Positions 1-12,000 of a DNA stretch of 64,000 bases are shown in pieces (position 1 is the first letter of the stretch; each line of letters starts with the position of its first letter). The DNA is taken from assembly GCA_021613535.1 (NCBI GenBank), contig CP075492.1, forward strand, positions 12,090,001 through 12,154,000, in the 5' to 3' direction. The DNA comes from Adineta vaga (taxonomy: Eukaryota > Rotifera). A program made the translations under genes and the position numbers. Below the pieces are notes generated by a model. That model searched no databases, had not been told where the DNA came from, and saw only the letters and a program-made list of their open reading frames with translations.

Positions 1-2
1 AG

Positions 3-77
3 GAACTGGAAAAGTTTCGAAGAAAACAAAAGCATAGTACCCATTCTCCATTCTTTAATCAACAACATCGAATGTGA
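3..77 (+). CDS. possible C-terminal end of an upstream gene
   Basis: A reading frame open from the left edge ends in TGA at 75-77 and encodes a short basic, Gln/His-rich tail (begins ELEKFRRKQK, ends HRM). It has the look of a last coding exon cut by the window edge. It is too short to identify, and the other two forward frames are also open for a while, so this is tentative. Confidence 0.25.
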   Translation, partial: ELEKFRRKQKHSTHSPFFNQQHRM

Positions 78-1166
78 AATAATACTACTTCGACAATCAA
101 CATACTTTTATATTTTCATCATACTTCATATTTTTGATAGTCATTTTAACCTGTTATAAGATGTTCTTAAATCTGAATGAAATCTATATATTTTATTCAT
201 GTTAATTGTCGAAATAAAAATCATAACCGGTTCATTAGAGCAATGCGTGTATGAAAAAGTTCTCAATCGTGATTTTCTTTCAAAGGTAAATGTGCTTGAG
301 TGACATCTATATTGTATCATAGTACCTTTTGAGTAATGCTAATGTTGATGGCTGATGAAAAGAAAAAGATTAAAAAAATGAGAGAATAGTTTTCATAAGA
401 GAAAAAAAAACATAATTAATTTCAAAATCTAAATCTATATAGATTGCTTATATTCGGAAAAAAAGAAGTACCTATAGCAATATTGAAATCGTATTCTAAC
501 AAGTGTGAATACACTTTTTCATTATTTGATTGTACGAAGATATATATATATGCATGGAAATACATTGGAATGAACATTGTATTACTTCTGTACACTTATG
601 ATCTGCTAATATTACTTTCACATTTTCTTACTATTAAACTTTATCAACAACATCACCATGAGTTTGCGTCATGGTAACCATCAGTGTTAGTCATAAACTA
701 CTTTGAATTGAATTAATTGTTTCCACAAGTTATTCCATTCTTATCATCTTTCAAATCCATTGAAATTATACCAAGCGAATATTCTGCAGTAGAATCATGG
801 TAAATATTCGTTGCTTTCTTTTTACATTATTCCTATTTAATAATGTTCATAGAACAGAACAATAGGTGTCGACAATAGTAGAAATGAATTATATAGTCAT
901 AAGAAAAACTGCAGATTGGTAAATTAGATACAGTCACGTTCTTTAATTACATCCTCAAGGTGGTTTTTTTTCCTCTTGATATACGTCAATTAAGATCATA
1001 AAAGAAATGAATCATAGTTGATAATAATATATATACTTTGTGATATATCTTTGGATTTTTCAGTAACTCGATTACATGGACATACTTACGATTTTGAATC
1101 ATACCGAACGACTTATGACACTGAGTAAAAACAATTTCTAATCCATTGTTCTTCTATTTTTTTTCA
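78..1166. other. intergenic, no gene seen
   Basis: AT-rich sequence with short chance ORFs only. The right end (1155-1167) is a polypyrimidine tract and AG acceptor that leads into the ELMOD3 start, so part of this stretch may be promoter, an outron or a 5' UTR intron. Confidence 0.5.
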
Positions 1167-1182
1167 GGTGGTATACATCTAA

Positions 1183-2172
1183 ATGGCTGATGTAAATGAA
1201 ATTGGATTTGAACTTAGTGCAGATGGTGATCAATCCTTGGATATTACCGAGAGTTGTCCATCACCTCCACCTCCATTTCATCGAAAAGTACCCGAACCCA
1301 ACATTATTGTTGAACCTCCAACAACATTTATCGATCAAGAACAAAACATTCCCATCAAAGTTATTGTTCCATTTGATAATATCTTTTTTCATGACGCCAA
1401 AACCTATCTATTCGACACAACATCCAATAATGATACGAAACGAAATGTATCAACGAAAACATCTCATCCAAGTTTTTTCCAACGTTTTCTAAACTTGTTT
1501 AATTTTTCAATACTTTCTCAAGATGATCTCGAATTCAATAGACAATGTGAACAATTATTACAATTAACAAAACATCCATGTAATATGACGGATCGTATTC
1601 ATATACGAATTTTATTTACAATTTATCGTCGTTTAACGCATTCAAAAGAAATTTTCTATAATACTTTGGGTTCACATTGGGAAGACATTGGTTTTCAATC
1701 AACAAATCCTGAAACAGATTTTCGTTCGACCGGTCTTTTTTCCATATTTTTTCTTCTCTATTTTGTTGATTCAATGTATTTACCATTAGCAAAACAAATC
1801 TATGTATTTTCCCATGATCAAATTCAAGAATTTCCCTTCTGTTGCGTGGGAATTAATTTAGCAAATATGTTAATAAAATATCTTCGACAACCGAATACAT
1901 CTCGAACGAATTTACGTAAATTATCGAATGAAAATACCGCAATTGATTTAGTAGGAAAATTATTCATTGCACTTTATTTAAATTTCTATTTGAAATGGCG
2001 AGATAATGGTTATACTATTGCCAATACACAACAAGTCTTTAGTGAATTAGAAAAGATTCTGTACAATCAACCGAGAATTTTATTTCAAGAATTCGATGAT
2101 TATTTTCACAAACGACAAGAACACCGTGCACAACAGTATGAACTCAAACATACGAATGATAATTTAATTTAA
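1183..2172 (+). CDS. ELMOD3: ELMO domain-containing protein 3
   Basis: Single-exon CDS of 329 residues. The N-terminal 100 residues are low complexity and Pro-rich (a PPPP run near residue 28). The ELMO/CED-12 domain fills roughly residues 135-310. It contains the signature WEDIGFQSTNPETDFRSTG, whose Arg in TDFR corresponds to the GAP arginine of ELMOD proteins, followed by IQEFPFC, which is characteristic of ELMOD3. ELMOD proteins act as GAPs for ARF/ARL small GTPases; ELMOD3 is linked to ARL2 and to actin-rich structures and cilia. A polypyrimidine tract and AG acceptor lie at 1155-1167, 15 bases before the ATG, so the start follows a spliced 5' UTR or a trans-splice site. The usual Gly after DFR is Ser here (DFRSTG), a mild departure from DLRGxG. 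First gene of a tight five-gene plus-strand cluster. Confidence 0.85.
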   Translation: MADVNEIGFELSADGDQSLDITESCPSPPPPFHRKVPEPNIIVEPPTTFIDQEQNIPIKVIVPFDNIFFHDAKTYLFDTTSNNDTKRNVSTKTSHPSFFQRFLNLFNFSILSQDDLEFNRQCEQLLQLTKHPCNMTDRIHIRILFTIYRRLTHSKEIFYNTLGSHWEDIGFQSTNPETDFRSTGLFSIFFLLYFVDSMYLPLAKQIYVFSHDQIQEFPFCCVGINLANMLIKYLRQPNTSRTNLRKLSNENTAIDLVGKLFIALYLNFYLKWRDNGYTIANTQQVFSELEKILYNQPRILFQEFDDYFHKRQEHRAQQYELKHTNDNLI

Positions 2173-2346
2173 AATGAATTGTTGTTTTTTCTTTTGTAAA
2201 AAGTAATCGAGACAGGAGTCAGAAATTCGATAGTATCTTGCCGAAATTGTATTTCAAACTCAAACTTTTTTTCTTTGTGATATTTCATATAAATTTATAT
2301 GATATGATTTTGTGTATTTCTTTCAGATCAAATCGTTAGTGTTGAG

Positions 2347-3294
2347 ATGTCTATGCGAAATATTCTCGGATTAATACTAGCTGCTATTGTGACTGGTGCA
2401 ATGCTATGGGCATGTAGTTTTGAAGTAGAACAGATTATTATGGGTGAATTGGCAACAGCTGCTGGTGGAAAATATAAATTTTTGACAATATTAAATCTAG
2501 TAAGAGATGACTGTTGATTAACAAGTAATAAAGACGAACGTTTTGTCTAGCATCTTCAAGCAGTTTATTTTGGTTTATGTATTGTCAACTTCTTTTTTGG
2601 TAGTAATACGCTTGTATTAGAAAAACGTTCATTTTTACAAAAACTACGTGATTTTCTTTATGCTGGAGCGGCTTTTCCAATCGGAATGGTAAAAGAGAGC
2701 GGAAGAGAAAGATTTGTGAATATTTCAAAATCTCTATCTCTTTTAATTTAGTTTGTATGCATCACATTCTGGAGTTTATACTATATTGACCGGAAATTGA
2801 TCTATCCAGAAGAATTAGATCAACTTGTTTCACCAATTCTTAATCATGTTATGGTAAAAATGACAAACTCTTTGATAATACATTTCGTGTTCTTTCTTTT
2901 AAGCATACTTTACCAGGAATAGCTGTTTGTTTAGAAAATCTTTTGCATTGTCATCGTTATCCATCGCGAGTCTTAGGTTTATTATGTGTGATCAGCATAT
3001 CCGTTGCGTACATGGCATGGTAATATGATTGGACATCAAATTTCGAAAATCTTGTTGGATTTTTTTTCATTTAGGATTCATTATTTACATCATCTTCATT
3101 GGTTGAAATTTAAAATGAATCTTTGGGTTTATCCAATATTGAATGAATTATCATTTATGTATCGTGGTTTATTCTTATTCGGTTCAACAGTATTCAATGT
3201 TGGATTATATTTTATTGGTGAAATGTATACGTTATTTTTGACAAGTAAAAATCTACTTTGTTTAATACGAAAGATATCGATACGTTCATTTTAG
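2347..3294 (+). CDS. AIG1/ADTRP family FAHFA hydrolase
   Basis: Five exons (2347-2499, 2551-2688, 2752-2853, 2904-3019, 3075-3294) give 242 residues, a normal length for the FAR-17a/AIG1 family. These are multi-pass membrane threonine hydrolases that cleave fatty acid esters of hydroxy fatty acids. The sequence shows repeated hydrophobic segments and family motifs: YKFLTILNL carries Thr47, the expected nucleophile (ADTRP Thr47, AIG1 Thr43); NHVMHTLPG carries His132, the expected catalytic His; then HRYPSR, PIG and a conserved WSFYYIDR/YPEELD stretch. Both catalytic residues are present, so the enzyme is probably active. The start lies 174 bases after the ELMOD3 stop, with a TTTCAG acceptor at 2321-2326. 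I cannot say whether it is closer to AIG1 or ADTRP. Confidence 0.85.
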
Positions 3295-3420
3295 ATTTAC
3301 AAACAATCAAAACTATTCGCGATAAAAAGAAATAGTAGACGGAACATATTTTATTTTTTCATTGATAGAATCATTTAACAAAAGATTGATTGTCTCTCAT
3401 TTCTGAAGTCATTCTTCTAG

Positions 3421-6272
3421 ATGCCTGTAGAAAAGATTACTTTTACGCATCGATTTGGTATTATTTCATCATCATATAAGCAAAAATTAGAAAAACATAT
3501 CCAAGAAAAAGCACAAAAAAGTGATCGATCATCTTCATCAAATTCTACCGATCAACATGAGTAGGACTAAATGATATTTGTATCAATATTTCAAAGCGAT
3601 GCTTCTCTTTTGTATTCTAGAAAACATTTATTACTTGAAGTAACAGAAGAATTTGTACAGGATTATAATAAAGCATCGACAAGCGAACGAATTAAAAAGA
3701 ATGAAATCATTTATCGTATGTTACAACGACTGAAGGTAAATAGAAGACGAAAACTAGGAAAACCTTCCAATGAACTGTTGAGATCTGTAGAGTTTTGTTT
3801 AGCGATATAGTATCTATTCTTTTCATTTGATTAGAGGAAAGCAACGCAATATCAATCATATGCAGATGGATCAATTCAATTGCAAATGGCTTGGTAAATA
3901 AATTTATTTCAAAATCACTCGAAATTTTCATTCATTTTCTACTCCTTAGGGCAGAATTATGTTTATTATCTCAATGTAAATCAAAATATCAAGAAGGTAT
4001 GTATAAAAAAAGAGAATATATTAAGATAAATGTTTGCATTTAGAATGTTTGACAACACTTTATCGAGCTTTAATTTACAGTCCATTGAATGCAACTCAGA
4101 TTCCAACATTGTTTTTCCTTGCGGAAACTATTCTTTATTGGGTAAAAAATGATGCTGTTCTCGAACCATTTCTAACCTCGACAGAATTGAAGTTATTGAA
4201 AGTAAGAAAAATAAAAACAAATGACTAAAAAACTAAATTAAAATTTTGTGTAGATTGCTCAGATCATTTTTCAATTATTATATTTCCACTATTTAGAAGG
4301 TAAAATAAACAATAGCTAACAGTATTCTTACATGTTTTCTTTCTGATATTCAGGTTCAACTGAATCTTATGAAGAATTTAAAGTCCGTCTTTATTCATAT
4401 TTAGATGGTAAATATTAGTCGTACTGTTCATTTGAAATCATTTCATATTTAGGTCTTGAAGAATGTGAATCAGCATACTCATCTTATCCAAATGCTGTAT
4501 GGTGTGTTCGTTACATTGAATCTGTTGGTTCAGTTCTTGTTGCAAGTGTTGGAAGACAACCTATGAGTTCTCGATGTAATGTTTCGTCTGTAGCAAGTTT
4601 TCCCATTCCACAAGATCCACCGGAAGATGCTGAAAAAACAAATAAATCAGAATTACGTGCTCAAGTTCAAGAATTATCACCAATTATATGGTATTCAGTT
4701 GATCTTTGGTCGTTTGTGAAAAAACATTCGACAACTAATTTATCGGAATCATTGAATCAGTATTTAAACGATGTTCTTCTCGCATTAATCACTTGTCGTT
4801 ATAAATTGATCGAAGAAAATTGGTAAGAAATATCTAAATACAACATGAAATGCTAATGAATATTGATGCATTAGGATCGATATTGTAATAACCTTTCAAA
4901 TTCTTGCAGATGTTGCAAAAACGAATATTGATATATTAGAAACTATTCAATTATTGGCTCAATGTAAAAACTACGTTTCTAAGTGGATTTCTAACGAATG
5001 TCTTTGTCTTTTTCTCTAGCTGAATTGAACACTCAACTTCCATTACTTAAACATTCCGAAAATCAAATGATATCGTATGGTTGGCGTTCATGGTCTTGGC
5101 AACTAATCGTTCTTTTATGTGAATGTTTAACATCGATTGGTATCGGTTCAGATCAAGCGATTATTAAACGAACAATTCTATTTGGACATGAAACATCATC
5201 CGATAGTATTCTTGCTTATGCAAGAAATACAAATGAACAGAATATACGATCCAATGATAATGTATGTCTCATGCAAATGTTAAGTTATCATACGATTGAT
5301 AATAATAATAACAATAATAATAGTACTGATAATGATGATGATGATGATGATCAATCATGGCGTATTCGATACATGGGACTTTTATGTATGTCTCAAATTT
5401 ATAAACATTTACAGAATGAACGTCGTCATAAAACGTTAAGTAATTTACTTTGGATGTTCATACATGAATATGAACAATATGAACGTGATAATCGAATACT
5501 TGAAGCATTAAAAGTTGGACGAGTAATGTGAAACTATATCGATAGGTTTCTCAAATCGAAAACTTCTATGTTTTTCACTTTAGTTCGATGATGATATCAT
5601 ACAATCAATGAAATATGACTTAACAGAAAGTCAACCGGGTACCATTTATACGAGTATAGCACAACGTTTTGCTGATGGAATTTTACCACATTCAACACCA
5701 TCAGACTTACAAACACCTCAACCACAAAATCCCACGAAAAGATCTATGAGAAAAAGTCAATATGTACAATCATCATTATCGTCACAAAATACACCTCGAA
5801 ATGATTCTGATTTACTACCTTCTTCAACTTCTAGGTTAATCCTTCGACTTTCTTGTCACCCTCACACTATTTCTTTCGTTAATTTCTAGACTTGACAAAA
5901 AACCTATTCAAGTCAAACAAATCATCAAAGATAATATCAATGATGTATTCAAACGAAAAGGACAAGTATTTCAAAGTATAGTTATTGATCAAGTTCGTTT
6001 TCTCTTCTTGTTCTTTCATTATTTTCCTATATTTGAACACTTTAATACTTTAGTATCGTAGACAACTTGAAGAAAATAAAGAAGAAACAGCTGATGTCAT
6101 TGAACAATTAGATTCTATGATCGATAAAGCAAAAGAAACAACACCATTGAATGAAAATTTAGTTTCAAGTATTTTTACTAAATCAAATAAGAAATTTATT
6201 CATGATCCACTTCAAGAACGCCGAGCATTAGTAGAATCGATGGGTGAACAACTGATAACCGATGAACAGTGA
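3421..6272 (+). CDS. TMEM232: TMEM232 homologue
   Basis: Many short exons; the first starts MPVEKITFTHRFGIISSSYK at 3421 and the last ends in TGA at 6270-6272. The N-terminal FGIISxSYKQKL, the following VTEEFVQDYNKA and the middle segment IPTLFFLAETILYW match what I recall of TMEM232, a poorly characterised protein of animals with cilia or flagella that has been linked to sperm flagella. Despite the family name I see no convincing transmembrane helix; the middle is helical and repeat-like. The exon at about 4998-5531 carries a microsatellite-encoded Asn7...Asp6 run. The C-terminus is charged. The AG acceptor at 3419-3420 directly abuts the ATG, and only 126 bases separate it from the upstream stop. 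Polyadenylation-type AATAAA follows the stop near 6380. Confidence 0.65.
5300..5352 (+). repeat. AAT/GAT microsatellite inside the TMEM232 exon
   Basis: Trinucleotide runs rich in AAT/AAC then GAT encode an Asn run followed by an Asp run inside an otherwise complex coding exon. In-frame length variation between alleles would be expected. Confidence 0.8.
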
Positions 6273-6534
6273 TAATCTCATTTACAAAACTGATACATTT
6301 TCTCTTCTTCCGTCCATTTATTTTAATCTCATTCTCTTTTTTCGAAACATAAAATTTTTTTCTACTTTTCCATTGAATGCATAAATAAATAGATTCCATA
6401 CGATTGGTCGATTGTCATCCAATAAAAAATGAAAGACGAAATCTCGTTATTTTTTTCTCGTGTGTTGTGTTTTTACATCGCTCGCATTGTAAAGACTTGA
6501 TCTTAATTTGTAGATACATTTCTGTGACAAAACT

Positions 6535-7392
6535 ATGCTAGCTGCCAGTGGTCGATGTGTATCTCTTAGTGCATTACCTCGTGCAAATGCATTAACTTTT
6601 ATTCGTCAAGCATCATCACATTCAAATAAAAATAAAGATGAATCAGTTGCTGTTTCCACACCATCATCTGGTTCACATGACGATTCAGGTCGTTCACCCA
6701 TGAGTCAACGGCCATTACCTCCTGATGATGGCAAAGTCCGTATGTATTCATTGAATTTCACACATTTCAAAGTCATCGATTTGTTTGCAAAGGTTTCCCA
6801 AATCCATGGGATATTATTCTCAATAAACGTCGTTTTGAATATGCCATGGTTAGATATCGAATTTATCTTTCAAAGAAAAAAAAGATTAGTTTTTCTTTTA
6901 GAAATTCAAAGGATATGATGATCCATTCGATATGATGCCAGTTAAACGTATTGCTAACAGTACATCAGAGAATCCGAATTTATTACCAAGTTGTAATGAT
7001 AAACGATTGATGGCTTGTATCTGTAAGTTAATTTATTGATCTAGATAGATACATCAATACACATTTTATATTCTAGGTAATGAAGATGTCTATCACTTGA
7101 AATGGATGCACCTTCATCGTGGTGAACCAAAACGATGTTATTGTGGTATGATGAATTAGCTTTTGCTTCGTATTGAGAAAGAGATCAACCTTGACATGTT
7201 TCTGTAACATCATTTTCTTCTGTCGTTGTCGAGACTTTCAATACGATGGATCAGAATTGAGTCTTCTCGATTTGATTAACTAACTAGTCTTATTTATGTT
7301 TAGGTCATTGGTTTAAATTAACTGAACGACAATATGTTGATTTAAGTGATTTTGGTATCACCGAAGAAATGCAGAAACCAGCTGCTCATTAA
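6535..7392 (+). CDS. COX5B: cytochrome c oxidase subunit 5B, mitochondrial
   Basis: Five exons (6535-6739, 6793-6848, 6902-7022, 7077-7145, 7304-7392) give 179 residues. The nuclear-encoded subunit Vb of respiratory complex IV sits on the matrix side and binds zinc. The first exon encodes an Arg/Ser-rich presequence consistent with mitochondrial import. The mature part shows YDDPFDMMPVKR, then RLMACICNED and KRCYCGHWFKL. The four cysteines of CIC and CYCG form the zinc site; the compact CxCG spelling also occurs in insect Vb subunits and is not a defect. Exon 2 is only 56 bases and its reading frame (PNPWDIILNKRRFEYAM) is revealed only by splicing at GTATGT (6740). An acceptor lies at 6512-6513. 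An AATAAA signal is at about 7499. It sits between TMEM232 and ATG13 in the compact cluster. Confidence 0.92.
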
Positions 7393-7561
7393 CACTTGTC
7401 CTTCATTTTTTTTCTTCTATTAGATCATTATAGCATTTTTCTTCGATTTAGATTGATCTTTTCTTTTTTTTCCTTCTCTTTCATTATCATTTAATTGAAA
7501 TAAAAAAAAGAACCCAACAACAAAAGAATCAACTCGAATTGCTTTTCTTTTGCTTTTAGAT

Positions 7562-9007
7562 ATGTCTGATTATCAATTAAGTAATGAAGATCATGAAGCT
7601 TTAGAAAAATTTACGAAATTTTTCCTTGTCAAAGCTGCACAGATCATTGTTCAGTCACGTTTAGGTGAAAAGAAAATGACTAAATCGAAACCTGTCTGTT
7701 CCGGAAATGAATGGGTAAATATTTAGTTAACTTATATTTCTTTCAAAAAAGCTTTCTCACTTGTAGTTTCATCTTTCAATCAAAGACATTCCAGAGGTGA
7801 CTGTTAATGCAAAAAAATGTCTTGGCGACGTACAACATCTACTTATTAATCCACCACATAGTTCATTCTGTGTAGAAATTTCTCTACGTACACCAGATTG
7901 TACTACAATTACTTTAGAAACATGGTGTATATCATTTGATGATTCTGTTTCTGATCCTTCTCAACGTGTTCGATTTAATATCTATAATCGTATGAGTATT
8001 GTTCTTCGATCCTTGCTAACATGTACACGTGCAACACCAACTTATCAATTATCACGAAAACAATCGGCTGATAAATATATCATTTGTTATAAAATGTATA
8101 GTGGAGAACCGATTGTGAGTCATCTTGGTGAACATTATTCAAAGAAAACAATTGGAAGTATTTTAACACCTATTGGACGTTTTGTTTTAAATATAGCATA
8201 TCGAACACGTTTAACAATGGCATTGACATCAATGGAAAATGGAACAGTTTCGAATGTAAATTCATGTGCTATCGATATTAAAGATAATCATTTCTCATTG
8301 AATCGAAATCAATATAGCGTAGATGAGTAAGAAAAGAAATCTTTTCTCAGTAAAATTTCTTCATATTCGACTTATTTTGAATCTGTAGCGAAACTGATGC
8401 ACAACTACCATCGACACATAATTCAAGTGTACCAAAAAGTTCACCAATTGAGGTGATGAAACGACGGAATACTAGTTGTGATTCCGTATCTTCTAGTCAT
8501 GGGTAATTTATTTGAAAGATAACATAACTATTATCATTCAACAATATCATATTTTTTAGGACACCAGATAAAGTTTATTACAGTAAATTACGTGCTGCTT
8601 TTAATCCACCAGCTACAGTTACACATACATCTTCACATGTGGGTTCATATTCTCGTATCAATGAGAATGATTCACCCTATGTTCTTATGCAGCAACAGCA
8701 CCATCAATCGATAGAACATATACAACATTCGAAACCAAATTATTCTCCTAGTGCTGATTTAGATAATGAAACAGCGCCAGATGATTTTATTCTTGTTGAA
8801 GTGAAACCATTTTTTGGTAAAAGTGATTCTACCGATGATCTTGCTCTCTTTATTCGTTCATGTCAACAGCCACCCATACTTGAATCATTCGTTGTTGAAC
8901 CATCACTTGGAGAAACAATCAATCAATTAAATGATGAACTACGTGTATTCGAATCGAAAGTAGAAGAATTTGATCAACTTGTTGGATCACTATCTTCAGT
9001 GGAATAA
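7562..9007 (+). CDS. ATG13: autophagy-related protein 13
   Basis: Four exons (7562-7714, 7767-8326, 8389-8502, 8560-9007) give 424 residues. ATG13 is the HORMA-domain adaptor of the ULK1/Atg1 kinase complex that starts autophagosome formation. Residues about 10-220 form the HORMA domain: KFFLVKAAQIIVQSR near the start, CVEISL, LETWCISF, then SILTPIGRFVLNIAYRTRL. The middle is Ser/Asn/Gln-rich and disordered. Near the C-terminus DDFILVEVKPFF matches the animal ATG13 LC3-interacting region (core F-I-L-V), followed by an acidic helical end. The start lies 170 bases after the COX5B stop, and the AG acceptor at 7558-7559 is two bases before the ATG. It is the last gene of the plus-strand cluster. 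Confidence 0.92.
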
Positions 9008-9804
9008 GAAACGTTATTTATTTTATTTTTATTATTTTAACGCACTTCCCGATCTCTCTCTCTCTACTACCACTACTATTGTACAGTAAAATGTCAACAG
9101 AATTCTTCTTTGTATAGGTATTCGTTTGAGCGAATGTAAAAAAAATTCTTGAAGTTTATGATACCAATTGAAAGTAATTTATTCGTTTTGTCGCCTTTTT
9201 TTCTCTCTCTCTCTGTTGCATTCGTTATTATTGTCATTCTGACATATTTTGTATATTTATTCGATGTAATACATTTTGTTTTGTTTCGAGAAACATTTTC
9301 TGCTCAAATCATCGAATATTCATAATTGGAGAATAGAAAATTGAATGTTATTTCCTAAGTTGGATGGGATTGCAGGTGATAAATGATAATTTCTTTGTCT
9401 GATCATTGGACGCTATAGACAATATCAATTCTTCGTGCCAATCGATTAAATTAGATATCTTATTATCTCGGTTTTGTTTTATTACCATGTTTTTTTTTCT
9501 TCTTCTCAGATCGCAGTATAAAAACAACATCTTCTTGTCGCCAGAGAACGAACAAATAAAGCCAAGACACTCGCACAGCAAACACACAAGACAATAAGAC
9601 GGACAAAAGAGAACATAACACACACACGCACGCACGTACACGTATACATCAAATCATAGACTTCGAGTAAAAAAAGGAGAAGAAGAGATTTAGGTATCAC
9701 CGAGTTTTTTCGCAAAAAAATCCATAAGCATATAAATGCGTTTTTCTTATTAAAAAATCTTCTTCTTCTATTGCACTTTGTTTGTTCGAAGTATATTGAT
9801 GTAT
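9008..9804. other. convergent intergenic region
   Basis: Holds the 3' UTRs of ATG13 (plus) and IGF2BP (minus). It includes CT-rich tracts at about 9053-9066 and 9200-9214 and an ACAC/ACGC-rich stretch near 9620-9645. No gene seen. Confidence 0.6.
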
Positions 9805-12000
9805 TTATTCATCTCTGGACTTTTGATCATCGACTGCTGTTATACTATCATCTGGATTTTGTAAGGTACTCGATGCGACAACAGCATCATCGCTTATGGT
9901 ACTTCCATTTACTACTGTCGAGACTTCATTGAGATTAATTTTATTAATACCATTTAATTGTTCACTAACGCTTTGATTGGAATCATCAGCGGTCGTATCA
10001 CGACTCATTTGTATAATCGATTGAATACGTCGTTGTGCAAACTAAATATGATCGATTATCAATAGAAATTAAAATAAAGAAATGAATAAAACTTTACTTG
10101 ACTAGCTTGAAAAGAACCGATAATTTTAACGGGAACTTCATTTGCCGATGTTTGTTGAGAATCGTCAGGTAATTTTATAATTGCACCAGTTGATTGCTGT
10201 AATTGACGAACCTAGATAAATGAAAAGTTTTAGACAAGATTATGCAAAGCATTTTCTCTTACATTATGGCCACCTTTGCCAACTAGACGTCCAATTAATG
10301 ACGTAGGAACAAATATTTCTGCGCGAAGTCGAACTTCATCGTCACCAGCATATCCTGAAAACAACATGCAGATAAAGATAAGGATGTTTATAAAAAAAAT
10401 TGAATGTGATTTTCTCAAGAATATCTATATACCTCTCAAGAGTTTATCATTAATAACTATCGTTAGAACTTTTTGTTAAGAAGAATGAAACAAACCTTCT
10501 TGTCGAATTTTATCATAAATATAATATTGACTTTTCCATTGAGCTTCAGGTGTTCCTGTTATTGTTACTTGACGATCCACTATTTTATTTTGATCTTCGT
10601 CAGGATTTGGTGGATTAATCTAGGAAAAAAAAATAGATCATTCATCAGTAGAAAAGAGCGGAGATGATTGAAGTAAAAATTACTTTAACTGTTGCATTGG
10701 AATTTTTTATAATACTTTTAATAAAAAGACCTTTTGTTCCAATAATTGCTCCGATGATCGTATTTGGTACATATAAATGAACAGTTTCTATTACTACCGG
10801 CGCATTTTGCAATGAATATGAATGTTGTTGTTGATGATGAGAAAGATTTCCATTCACATACGGATTTGATTGAGAAGAAATCATTGGACCAGCGGATGTA
10901 TAAGGCATATAGAATGAACCCGAAGCAGGAAACATTGAGGTCTAAAAATCAAAATGTTTCAATCGTAACATGTGATATTTCACTTACGTAATAAGCTGGA
11001 TGATATATTGCATTTGAATTTGGTTGTTCAATAAATTTAGTCGATGAACCATTACTATTATTTGTCTGTGTTTGATGAACTATCGATTGAGCTGCCTGAG
11101 GATAATGTGTTGTTGATAGAACTGAACCTGTAGCATTTATCATTGCTGCTTGTTGAGCGAATTGTTGCATTAATTGTTGCTGTTGCTGCTGTTGATAATA
11201 TTGTGACGAATAATTCCATGCTCGAGCATTATCACTTTCATTTGCCAGACATAATTTTGCATAAATAGCTTCTAGTGCACGTATTTGTTGATCTAATTCA
11301 CCTTTAATTGCTATGATTCGTTCGATATTGTATGAATTTAATTCATTAATACTTGATACCGTAATACTAAATGTAAATTATCATAATATATATACGTCAT
11401 CAAAATTATTATTTAACAAACTTCGTTTCTGTTTCATTTTTAATCGTATTAATTATATTACCACCTTTACCAATAATTCGACCGATAAAATTATTATGTG
11501 CAAGAACTTTGACTACGATTTCACTTAAATAGAATATCACACGAAGATAAACATCTCAGCTGTTATCAACAAATTTTACTTGGTTTTATTTTTATTTTTT
11601 GCATCTTCATACATGATTTGATAAATTTCTCGACATGCTTGTATACAATTTTCTTGTTGACCACGGATAACAATCATCCGTTCTTGGCTATTTATAGATT
11701 CACTTTTATTCACATCAACTCTATAAAAAGAAATGAACAATCAGAATTAATCTCTTCTAAGTTAACTAGTACTGAAGAAAATAATTTATAAACGAGATTT
11801 TACTTTGCATGTGTATTTTGTTTAATTTGCTTAACGGTTGCACCTTGTTTACCAATGATAGCTCCAACTGAATCGCTGGGCACAAGAATTCTAGATTATA
11901 TAACAACCACAATGAGATTTGCTATTTCAAGAAAAAAAAACAAATAGGTTTATTTATACCGAAGTGGGTAATCATTTGATTGTGTATATGTATAATCCAT
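9805..12000 (-). CDS. IGF2BP: IGF2 mRNA-binding protein (Imp), four KH domains, no RRM
   Basis: Ten exons on the minus strand (11960-12000, 11804-11890, 11580-11720, 11422-11523, 10988-11366, 10684-10941, 10496-10619, 10263-10354, 10098-10211, 9805-10041) give 524 residues. Imp proteins bind mRNAs through KH domains and control localisation, stability and translation in cytoplasmic granules. KH1 begins YPLRILVPSDSVGAIIGKQG almost at the start; KH2 has VKVLAHNNFIGRIIGKGG; a Gln/Asn/Ser-rich linker of about 150 residues follows; KH3 has HLYVPNTIIGAIIGTKG; KH4 has AEIFVPTSLIGRLVGKGG and ends SQFAQRRIQSIIQ. All four GxxG loops are present (KH3 spelled GTKG). The two N-terminal RRMs of vertebrate IGF2BP1-3 are missing; the predicted protein has only 13 residues before KH1. 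An upstream RRM exon beyond 12000 was not seen. Confidence 0.9.

Noticed and set aside
444-677. 77-codon plus-strand ORF upstream of ELMOD3
   Set aside because: Begins at TTG, low-complexity hydrophobic translation, no splice context or recognisable motif.
9348-9715. Overlapping minus-strand ORFs rich in Cys/Val
   Set aside because: They arise from an ACAC/ACGC-rich 3' UTR region; no domain, and they overlap each other in different frames.
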